From Phoronis pallida (Eukaryota; Phoronida; Phoronidae): 12,212 bases of DNA. Below the pieces are notes generated by a model. That model did no database searches and was not told where the DNA came from. It saw only the letters and a program-made list of their open reading frames with translations. The DNA lies in assembly GCA_028565715.1 (NCBI GenBank), contig JAOXYC010190799.1:1-12212 (forward strand), in the 5' to 3' direction. Shown here in pieces: positions 1 through 7,687 of this stretch (positions are counted from its first letter, which is position 1; the number at the start of each line of letters is the position of its first letter). Made by a program: the position numbers and the translations under genes.

Positions 1-136
1 ACGCGCTTCGTGTGATGGCCACTAGAGGCGTCCTTGTTGGTGTCCTCGTGGATGTGGATGACGTAATTCTGGTTCTTTTTCGGGTGATAGTCGTTGGCAT
101 GATTGTTGTGGATATGCACGTCTATCTTATCGTCAT
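1..136 (-). CDS. Exon 3: His-rich exon (partial at window edge)
   Basis: The acceptor is TTACTAATTAG| at 137-138, and the frame stays open for 45 codons to the window edge. The peptide begins DDDK after the junction and includes IDVHIHNNH, NDYHPKK and YVIHIHED, then an Asn/Lys/Ser stretch ending HHTKR. It shares the H-x-H and YHP motifs with exon 2. Together with the last Asp codon of exon 2 and the split Asp codon, the junction reads DDDDK. The exon may continue beyond the window. Confidence 0.7.
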
Positions 137-2948
137 CTAATTAGTAATAAAAACTATATAAAATTAACTGTTACAAATGCACAGAGTTTAAGATAGCAGA
201 ATAATAAATTGCTTGACAACGTGGCACAGTTACTAATCTAGTTCAGGTTTATGAGAACGCAAAGTCTAATTCGGTTAGACTTTGACTTTTGGGTCAGTGT
301 TAGTTTCCAACATTATCAAATAGATCCAGTCTGGACAATATTAGATAAGAATGCAGTTTTAAAGCCTAATGGCCAACCATACAACTTACCGTCATGGTGA
401 TCTCCACTGTCACCATGGGAAGGGTGATGTACGTGCATGTGATACTCGTGATCAATTGTGTTGTTTTATACCTCCACTAAGAACAGTTTAAAGAGCCTGT
501 CGGCCAACCATACATCTTATTTTTTTTATCTTATTCAGTGTCACCACAGACAGGAGGGTGTACTCATGTTCTATCATATTGTCGCATGCCATCATTAAGA
601 ACAGTTTTTAACTGAGCCCGGTGGCCAACCATACAACTTACCGTCATGGTGATGTCAACTGTTACCATGGGAAGGGTGATGTACTCGTGATCAATTGTGT
701 TGTCTTATACATCCACTAAGAACAGTTTAAAAGAGCCTGTCGGCCAACCATACATCTTATTTTTTTTATCTTATTCAGTGTCACCACAGACAGGAGGGGG
801 TACTCATGTTCTATCATATTGCCTCATGCCATCATTAAGAACAGTTTTTAAAAGAGCCTGGTGGCCAATCATACAACTTACCGTCTGGGTGGTGTTCGCT
901 GTCACCATGGGCAGGGTGATAGACATGCACGTGATATTCGTGTTCCATTGTGTCGTCATCATGATGCTCCACTTCTATAAAGACGAAACATAACATGAAC
1001 ATTAGCCGGGAAGATGTGAGATAATGATAACTATCAACTGGTCATAGTGTTGGTTGGACGTGGCAGTGAAAGTTACATGTCGTTTAGTACGACACGTTAT
1101 ACAAATCCGCACAGGGTGAATCAAAACAAAGCAGATGTACTTGCGCGCCAATTATGTACAGAATTGGCAGTTAGAAAATTTGCTTTATGTATGCTGCAGG
1201 ATTAAGTTCTAGCCCATCTTCAGTAATAAGCGTTTTTTGCAAATTCTTGCAACGCCTCAGAAGTACATACGGTAGTGCGCATGTGTCGGCACCACCAAGT
1301 GGCAAGGAGAACTATGACAATTTACATTTACTTTTGGGTATGCGAGTTGCAACAGGTTAATTCGCAAATGGTTGTAATATGCGGAAACATTATCAATTTA
1401 AATCGTAGTGAAGTCATCTGTCTCTTTTATTTTCTATCATTATACACCGCATTTATGTATTTAAAAATATTTGAAGAAACTCGTTGTATTGCTGTCACCC
1501 AATAGTGCACTAGTGTCGCCCTACGTGGAGTTTAACCCTTCCAATATCAACGTGACTATCACATATGTTAAGTTCATGATGATAATGTCGAGGCACTCAT
1601 TATCAGCTTATCAAAGGTTACCGAGGCGCGCAGGTTTGTGATTCGTGTGAACGCCGGTAGATAGCACCACATCCAACAGTGGACGAACTGAGGCGCTCGG
1701 GTCTGTGTGAACGCCGGTCGAGGCCGCAACATACAACTGAAGTCGTTTTAGTGATAAACTTGTCTCAAAGTATTAGAATTATTAACCATCTCCAACATTT
1801 TTATTAAAACATTTAAACAATAAATATTTAATTTTATTTTTTACATTGTATTACTGACATATGAACTGAAAACTATGGTATCAACGTAAAAGCTGCTGGT
1901 TAATTCTTCATCACGACTAGTTTCGACATATTGTCTTTCTTAAGTTCAATAAAAAAAGTTCAAGAAAAAAATTGTATTTTTTAGGAACCGGGACAGTATT
2001 GAAGTTATACCACTATGATTTTGTAACGTGGTCGCTTTTTCGGAAAATACTGAGAACATTTTGGGGTTGACATTTTTTCCTTGAAGACCACCATAAATGG
2101 GGGCTTTCAGAAAAATGGTCGCTCCTTCGGAAATTAACACTGTCTAGTTAAGAAACATCCCATTAAGGAATCCTAAAAAGACGAAAAAAACTTATGATAT
2201 TCGACATGTCGTTCAATGTTGGTGAGGTGCAAGGCACTCTTTCAGAAATCAACGCGGCAGTCATTTTTGAAAATATAGAAAAAACGCCTCAAATGTAATT
2301 GATGAGAGTGACGAAACTTTTACATGTAACCAAATCGCTTCGCTCTGAATTTCACCATAACGAATTACAGACATGCTTATGGGAGAGGGACACAATTCGA
2401 TCAAGGACAAGAATACGCAGTCGATGGGCGGTCAAGCTTAATTTTTAGCCGTCAGAACATTTTGAGGATTGAGTTGTACAAAATAATTAATAAACACCAT
2501 TCACTTGGAAAGAAACATGAACATGCTCGTCTTCTTACGTTCTGTTCACCGTAAAAGGTTGAGTTACTCTCAGTTGCCGTTTTGCAAGACATATGAAAGT
2601 CAGCAATAATTTCAGGAAATATAAAAATAAGGTATGATACCAATTGTGTCCGTGCTGGGTTAAGTGCGTAATACTTGCAATATGCACTACGCAGCACTAG
2701 GTACACATTGAATTCCCAATTTCTTAGCGTGACAACTGCTAACTCCCCCACAACTAACTAAATATTTTGTACTCAAATAATCTACATTCAACATCTTTTC
2801 TATTCCAGTATTCCGCGATTTTTTTTATACAATCCACACATGATAAATAAAATGCAAAGTGCAAAATACTAAGCTAATATAACCTACCTGACGACTGTAC
2901 GAGGACAGCGCAGACACACAGAGAGAGGATTAACAGTTTGTGAGACAT
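1..2948 (-). CDS. Secreted histidine/aspartate-rich protein, 5' part (spliced, partial)
   Basis: Gene-level entry; exons are 2888-2948, 882-974 and 136 down to 1, and the 3' end lies outside the window. I do not recognise the family. The joined frame starts with MSHKLLILSLCVCAVLVQSS, a typical signal peptide: a basic n-region followed by a hydrophobic core. The mature part is very rich in His and Asp/Glu, with alternating His motifs (EYHVHVYHP, IDVHIHNNH, YVIHIHED). Both junctions are phase 1 and join cleanly (TCA-G|AA and GAC-G|AT), and donors and acceptors are canonical. A TATA box and short leader lie just upstream. The alternating H-x-H pattern would place His side chains on one face of a beta strand, so binding of Zn, Cu or another metal outside the cell is a reasonable inference. 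It is not shown by homology. The last visible residues, HHTKR, end in a dibasic pair that could be a processing site. Introns are 975-2887 and 137-881; the latter holds decayed copies of exon 2. Confidence 0.72.
390..476 (-). pseudogene. Decayed exon copy A: splice sites kept, one stop codon
   Basis: This 87-nt copy has acceptor CTTAG| and donor |GTAAGT, and its length is a multiple of three. In the required phase it reads GAG GTA then TAA. After the stop the frame is open and keeps the His-rich pattern (DHEYHMHVHHPSHGD, DHHD). Inclusion in the mRNA would truncate the protein right after the signal peptide. It could be a dead exon or a poison exon. Confidence 0.6.
521..594 (-). pseudogene. 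Decayed exon copy B: both splice sites lost
   Basis: Alignment to copy A by the shared flanks shows the donor GT changed to AT and the acceptor AG changed to AA. Traces of the His-rich coding sequence remain (GAACATGAGTAC corresponds to the EHEY part). The intron side is T-rich (522-529). Confidence 0.5.
642..715 (-). pseudogene. Decayed exon copy C: stop plus 13-nt deletion
   Basis: This copy keeps acceptor CTTAG| and donor |GTAAGT and carries the same TAA at codon 3 as copy A. It lacks 13 nt present in copy A (the YHMH coding part), so the rest is out of frame. At 74 nt it is also not a multiple of three. The shared stop indicates that it arose before copies A and C separated. Confidence 0.6.
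761..834 (-). pseudogene. Decayed exon copy D: both splice sites lost
   Basis: Nearly identical to copy B, with the same losses at donor and acceptor. This supports a later duplication of an A-B block into C-D. Confidence 0.5.
882..974 (-). CDS. Exon 2: His-rich repeat exon, intact copy
   Basis: This is a 93-nt symmetric (1-1) exon with acceptor TTTATAG| and donor |GTAAGT. It encodes 31 residues, 9 of them His and 10 Asp/Glu, including VEHHDDD, HEYHVHVYHP and DSEHHPD. It is the only one of five tandem copies (ggcc-aacc landmarks near 371, 502, 623, 742 and 863) with both splice sites and an open phase-1 frame. It joins exon 1 upstream and the exon at 1-136 downstream without a frame break. 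Confidence 0.75.
975..2887 (-). other. Intron 1 of the His-rich gene
   Basis: This 1.9-kb intron lies between the GTAGGT donor and the TTTATAG acceptor. It contains a two-copy direct repeat of about 67 bp near 1623-1740 and two related GGTCGCT..TTCGGAAA words 87 bp apart (2029 and 2116). Otherwise it is AT-rich sequence with nothing I recognise. Open frames in it (1275-1505 plus, 1946-2140 minus, 2452-2751 minus) look like chance. Confidence 0.6.
1623..1740. repeat. Two-copy direct repeat, period about 67 bp
   Basis: GAGGCGC at 1623 and 1690 and GTGTGAACGCCGGT in both units mark two imperfect copies. They are GC-richer than the surrounding intron. Confidence 0.6.
2888..2948 (-). CDS. Exon 1: signal peptide of the His-rich protein
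   Basis: The ATG is at 2946-2948 (minus strand). Twenty codons plus one base read as a signal peptide with a Leu/Val/Cys-rich core, ending at a G|GTAGGT donor (phase 1). The ATG is the first one after the predicted transcription start. Cleavage probably falls around VQSS, just before the exon 2 residues. The ordered set of TATA box, leader, ATG, hydrophobic segment and donor is strong evidence although the exon is short. Confidence 0.78.
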
Positions 2949-3022
2949 CCTATCAGTTCAGCTCGCTCACAACACACTGGCGAGAAAGGGGCGGTTCACC
3001 TGTATTTATACCCGCGCACGTG
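2949..3022 (-). promoter_or_regulatory. Core promoter and 5' UTR of the His-rich gene
   Basis: On the minus strand TATAAATA occupies 3003-3010. About 32 bp downstream lies an initiator-like CCAGTGT with its A at 2978, which gives a leader of about 30 nt (2949-2978) before the ATG. A palindromic E-box CACGTG lies at 3017-3022. An NRF1-like ACGCATGCGC is further upstream at 3061-3070. The start position is predicted from spacing only. Confidence 0.6.
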
Positions 3023-3563
3023 TTGGGGAGGCGGAGAAACGTGTCCTCGAAACAGCTTGTACGCATGCGCCAGTTGAGGTTATGAGGTCGCCGGAGGATA
3101 CATTTTAAAAACGATGTTTGCGTCGAGACAAACTGGGTCGGATACAGAATTATCAGGGGCATGAAATAAAATTTCCATGTACTCATTTTAATACCGTAGA
3201 TGCAATTCTTCTACAGGCCAAAAATCGACCATGCGTTTAGCACAAGTTTGTAAAAGGCATGACGATAATAATAAATGCTTCATCAAAATGGATGTAGGCC
3301 TAAAACATTCCAAGAAAAATATATTCTTTTAGCTGTCAATAAATATAAAAAGTTTTCATAATCGCTGACCAATCTAAGAGCACGGATACTTTAACAGCTG
3401 ATCAATCTAGTCAGTTCAAAGAGTTCAACGTTGACAGTTTGTAGAAGCCGTCAATCGCGATTTCCCCTGAGCCGAAAGAGTGTATGCAATGGTAGTCTTG
3501 TCAAGATCGTTTCATGGTTTCACCAAAGACTACAACTTGACATCACTATTATTCCACAAACTC

Positions 3564-3888
3564 TAAAGATACTGTCTCCTCGTTGGTAAGGATCTGGCAT
3601 CAAAATTAAAATCAACTAGAAATTTTGTGTATGAGTCCTTTGTTGAACATAACAAAGTTGCATCTTGGTAAAAAATTCAAAAAAATCTGTAAAGGGGCTT
3701 TTGGGAGCTTTTTGTATCCAAATCTAACCCTGCCGTAAGACAGAGTTAGACTTTTTTAGGATAAAAAGCTCTCAAATCACCCTTACAGATTTTTTTGAAT
3801 TTTTTTACTCAAAGGACTCATACACAACATTTCTAGTTGATTTGAATTTTGACCCCAGGTCCTCACCAAGGAGGAGACAGTATCTTTA
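3564..3888. mobile_element. Full-length foldback MITE with TA target duplication
   Basis: The two arms (about 3566-3732 and 3741-3886) are near-complete reverse complements around an 8-nt loop, beginning AAGATACTGTCTCCTC and ending with its complement. Both ends are flanked by TA, as for Tc1/mariner-type insertions. The left arm carries about 22 extra bases (after 3643) absent from the right. There is no coding capacity, so it is a non-autonomous element. The superfamily is inferred from the TA only. Confidence 0.75.
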
Positions 3889-4948
3889 ACAAAATACAAA
3901 TTATGTTATCCAAAAAATCGAACAGAAATACTAGGAGCCCTGTAGTTACATGTAGGCCCTAGGTGGTGTAGAATACCTATCGTGCAGATAGGTCACCTGA
4001 GATTGGCTCCCGGTCGGGTTCCAAATTTTTTGCAATTTTTACAGATTGTTGAAGTTTTAATTCGATATCATAAATTTTAAATACAATTATTCAGCACCAA
4101 GCGTGCAAGAAATTATGTATTTGTACTGTAAATATAATCAAAACTTGTTAGTATACAAATGTTTGTCTAGTCCATAGACCAGGTAAAACAAATGATGAGT
4201 GTCAACTTCATTCGGCGTTATCACGACACTCCTTACAAAGTCCGAGTGAATTTTAGGTCACTTATCACTCTCTGGGTTTAATTAAAAACAAAATAATTAA
4301 TCACACTATCAAAGGATGACACTTTTTATCAATGATAAGGGTGATTAGAAATTTAAAAGGTTATACTTATCACGCAAACACAAAAATAACATGCCAAGAT
4401 GAAATGCTTAAAATTATTGTTATGGTGCAACCACAAGAGATTTACAGTATCATCAATTCAAGACTTCTGTGAGCACTGAAAGACACTACTAACATTTGAA
4501 TGTTTTTTTCTGAAACTAACGCCAAAGAGATTTTTTTTAAATTTTAAAACCTATTTCAGTCTAGCTGGCCCCTGAGATATCAATGATATAAATGAAACAC
4601 TGAGGTGGATTGTTCAGCTTTGGAAAGAATCCTAAGAAAAACAAGGGGTCTATTCCGGGGTCTATTCCGTGCGGATAGCGCGGGAGTGAGTTTCCCCGTG
4701 TATTGGTATTACCTTTTTGACACTTATCGAATCAATTTGAATTGCTAAACACATATTAAAAGGTTTTATAATAATATTAGTTTGTTTAAATAGAGTGTCT
4801 ATCATTTGTTACCCCTTAAAAAAAACAAATGATTTTTTAGCATTAGCAATAAAAAAAATTTAAAAGCAGTCACGGCATTCAACTTAATGTGCTTCACAAA
4901 GATGCCTGCTTTTTCATCTCACCCCTATGGCAACATTTGTTAAAGTTA

Positions 4949-5281
4949 TACATCGCTACTTACGAGTGTGAAATTATCAACTATTGAATGGGGCTAATTG
5001 CGTTGGAATTGTCGCATACTTACATTCATCTGAACGAATAACTACCTTCGCTTCTTCCGGCGGAAATCTCTATACAGGCGGCCTATGTGACTAGATGAAA
5101 TATCTTGACGGAGTGTCAAGATAACTGAGATCAACTGTAGCAAATTAACTTTGTGTTTTCGATAAAGAATGAAGGTTGTAACACGAATTGGCAACGAAAA
5201 CTGATCAAACTGTATAAAAGAAACGGATGAAAACGTCGTATTTCAAAAATTGATAATTCTATATTCGTAAGTAGCGATGTA
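4949..5281. mobile_element. Second MITE-like element with TA flanks
   Basis: The terminal inverted repeats start CATCGCTACTTACGA (4951) and end with its complement (5279). The first 15 bp are identical, and about 26 of 31 match overall, with all differences being transitions. TA dinucleotides flank both ends. Unlike the element at 3564, the interior does not fold back fully, but it contains a perfect 9-bp hairpin (5101-5109 with 5115-5123). No open frame resembles a transposase. Confidence 0.65.
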
Positions 5282-5508
5282 TGCGTTTAACTAATTTCTG
5301 TAAACATCAAGAAATAGAATAACAATTTGGTGTACTATATTTGTTTAAAATAACTTTCAAGATCTCAACAACAAACAAACCAAAGAGTTAAGTCGAGTGT
5401 GCGAAAATTGTCAGTTTCAATATACAGGATGTCAAAATATTCCGTATTGGACTCGTTGACGTTAACAAACTTCTTTTGCGTTTAAAATTGTAATTATACT
5501 ATTTTAAT

Positions 5509-5534
5509 ATGACCGGTATTAAAACACCGGTCAT
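5509..5534. repeat. 9-bp perfect inverted repeat
   Basis: ATGACCGGT and its complement ACCGGTCAT are separated by 8 nt. It is followed by a B-box-like GGATTCGACTCC (5551-5562), but no A-box is visible at the right distance, so no tRNA or SINE is called. Confidence 0.4.
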
Positions 5535-6431
5535 GCAAATATGAAGCGTGGATTCGACTCCCAGTTAAATTTCGATGTTTTCGTTTATTTTTCAAAATTA
5601 AGACTACGAAAGTAAAAGCCATACATTGACACGTCAAGTCTGTAACGCGATCTACTTGCCAACAGAAAACATTCTTCGTGCAAAAAGGTGCAGCACCGCG
5701 CCACTCAGGGTTGATAAAGCGTTAAAATTGCATAGACAATACTAGGATCCGGTAGTTTTTCTGTATAGATGACGATGTACTCGTTAGAATAAGACAATAA
5801 ATGAAGGATTCTGGATTCATTATGTTGATGGCCATTGAAAGCCCAGTTCTGAATAAAAGAAACTTTAGATGAAATCAAGTTTTATTGCAAATACAACAAT
5901 TAAAGGACAGTCTGTAAACACGAATACATGTATATGAGCGTTGACCGAGATTTTTTTTTTTTTTTAAAGGCAGAAAGGGAAACATAATACATAGTATCAC
6001 TTTTGACTGAGAACAGTTGCCTATGAAGCCAACAATACAATAAATAAAGACTTAACTGTGGTGGTGTAATTCAAATAAGTATTTCTGGTACGTAGGCATA
6101 TGTACCAATTTCATTTCATTCGCCCAAGTACCCTTGTGAATCATTAATTGCTTTGCCACCTATCGTACAAAATCCATATTTACTTCTTACTTCGTAGGAA
6201 AAACTGGCTACTACCAAACACCTTAAACTACCACCAAGCATACTTCTTCAACGTTTCAATACGCAACATACAATATATAAGTATTTTGAAAATAACCATT
6301 TATCAAACCAAAAACAAAAACGTGTAATAACTAGGCCTATATGTGATATATACACGTTTGAAAAAAAATCTATAATGTATTAGGCATAGTATATAGGTCA
6401 CTAGAACTCATGGCAATATGTAGAGAAACCG

Positions 6432-6540
6432 GTACAAGTCGAATAAGTTGGTCCCTCCTTTATTTGCGTTATTCCGTCAATGTGTTTCCAACGACTAAAT
6501 AACGGAAGTTATAAGAGGGACCAGCTTATTCGACTTGTAC
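6432..6540. mobile_element. Short inverted-repeat element, 26-bp arms
   Basis: Arms 6432-6457 and 6515-6540 match at 25 of 26 bases (GTACAAGTCGAATAAG at the outer end). GAGAAAC stands directly outside both ends (6423-6429 and 6541-6547) and may be part of a target-site duplication. A small MITE or solo hairpin is likely, and the family is unknown. Confidence 0.55.
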
Positions 6541-7465
6541 GAGAAACGGTAACCTCAATTACTTTACAGTTATAAATAATAACACATCACATATCTAGAA
6601 TGTACTGTAAATAGAAAACAAAACATTTAGGCCTAACTGTTGACTTGTTACAAATAATTCAAACATTTTCCCCAAGACATTGCAACATGTCGTAAGTAAT
6701 CATTGGTTTATTTAAATTGCTTACAACATATATTTCTTCATAACAAGCAAACCACTGATGTAATTTGCTGCATGAAGTCCGTGTTTGTATAGTAGTCAGT
6801 TCCCAGTGTATACCACTGTGTTTCATAAATGAATAATTATAATTATAATAACGTTGAATGGTAATGCGATTCCCTCTCACAAAGCGCTTTGCAATTCTCA
6901 ACAAAATTACAGACCTCTGTAAAAATTTACCACCGATACACACTTTGGAGTATTTGACACGATTTTGGAGATTTTTTTTATAAAATTGCAGTTTGTCAGA
7001 CATTACCATGGCTGTTCACTCATGTACCCCGGGGAACATTCGGGGTGTAACGTACAACTTCTCTTAAATCTTGCTGCGTGGATTTCAAGCGCTTCCTTTG
7101 ATCTTCCCAAGTCTTTTAGGAGCATTTTGGTCAAGACCGATTACGAAGACATTATTAATCATACAAATAAAATTATCAATACTTTGGCAATTAACGGGCT
7201 TGAGACGCAAAAAGTATCTGTATCAGTAGAACGAAATCTTCTTAGGTTTTGACAGTTGATACATACAATAGATTCAACAATAACGTAAAGACAAAATTCA
7301 ACTAGTGTAAAATAATCAGAAAGTGGGAGCCTATCTTTATGAGCAAAAGCATCGGATGACAACATGGTTCTCTCTGACGTGAAACACAAGTCAAGTTTTT
7401 GACCATTTGAACGTCAACATCAGTTTGACTTCTTTCTCCTAATAAAAATTAAAAGAAAAGAAAAC

Positions 7466-7687
7466 CTATAGACCCGTCTGATCTACAATGCACTTCACGA
7501 ACATGACGTCATCCTTGATGTACTTGTGCTTATTCTGTAGAATATTATCGAACTGTGTGAACATTGGACATCCACTAGCTATGTTCATCTCAGACGTGGG
7601 CCGCTTGAATGAGGAACTCGTCTCATCAGGGCGGAACGCGTCAATGATGTGATTACGGTTATCCTGGTCTAAAATCATTAACGTCAC
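7466..7687 (-). CDS. TRAF2: TRAF exon, last: C-terminal end of the MATH domain
   Basis: This is 222 nt, phase 0, with acceptor TATTTTGGCAG| and stop codon TAG at 7466-7468. It encodes 73 residues: VTLMILDQDNRNHIIDAFRP, then the ETSSSFKRP loop (serines that contact receptor tails in TRAF2), EMNIASGCP, YIKDDVMFVK and the final IVDQTGL. The ending matches TRAF1/TRAF2 better than TRAF3 or TRAF5, as far as I recall those proteins. Confidence 0.93.
   Translation of the reverse strand: MTLMILDQDNRNHIIDAFRPDETSSSFKRPTSEMNIASGCPMFTQFDNILQNKHKYIKDDVMFVKCIVDQTGL

Larger units (their letters stand above)
361..974 (-). repeat. Tandem array of five exon-plus-intron units
   Basis: Five units of about 119-131 bp follow each other, marked by ggcc-aacc/aatc landmarks at 371, 502, 623, 742 and 863 (plus strand). 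Each unit is one His-rich exon or its remnant plus flanking intron. Units 1 and 3 resemble each other most, as do units 2 and 4, so a two-unit block was probably duplicated after the first duplication. The unit at 863 holds the intact exon 2. Confidence 0.8.
3023..7465. other. Intergenic region without a supported gene
   Basis: About 4.4 kb lies between the promoter of the His-rich gene and the stop codon of the TRAF gene. It holds the three inverted-repeat elements listed separately, a small GACCGGT inverted repeat (5509-5534), a tandem 12-mer GGGGTCTATTCC (4645-4668), a hairpin ACCTATC/GATAGGT (3975-3993) and a T15 run (5951-5965). TAGGCCTA occurs at 3295, 6332 and 6628. Part of the right end must be TRAF 3' UTR. 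The first minus-strand AATAAA below the stop is at 6707-6712, and another lies near 5880-5885. Confidence 0.5.

Noticed and set aside
361-974. CRISPR-like array (regular repeats of about 120 bp)
   Set aside because: The repeat units are exon-plus-intron copies in an animal gene; there are no short identical repeats with unique spacers.
697-993. 98-residue open frame on the plus strand
   Set aside because: It is the antisense shadow of the exon array and of His-rich exon 2; the minus strand has the splice signals and signal peptide.
2452-3186. Minus-strand frames at 2452-2751 and 2953-3186
   Set aside because: They lie in intron 1 and over the promoter; the TATA box, E-box and signal-peptide exon explain the second region better.
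5545-5565. Possible tRNA or SINE from the B-box-like GGATTCGACTCC
   Set aside because: No A-box at the proper distance and no cloverleaf.
6965-7252. 95-residue plus-strand frame downstream of the TRAF stop
   Set aside because: No recognisable motif, promoter or neighbouring exon, and it overlaps the expected TRAF 3' UTR; the 116-residue minus-strand frame at 6659-7009 is equally featureless.
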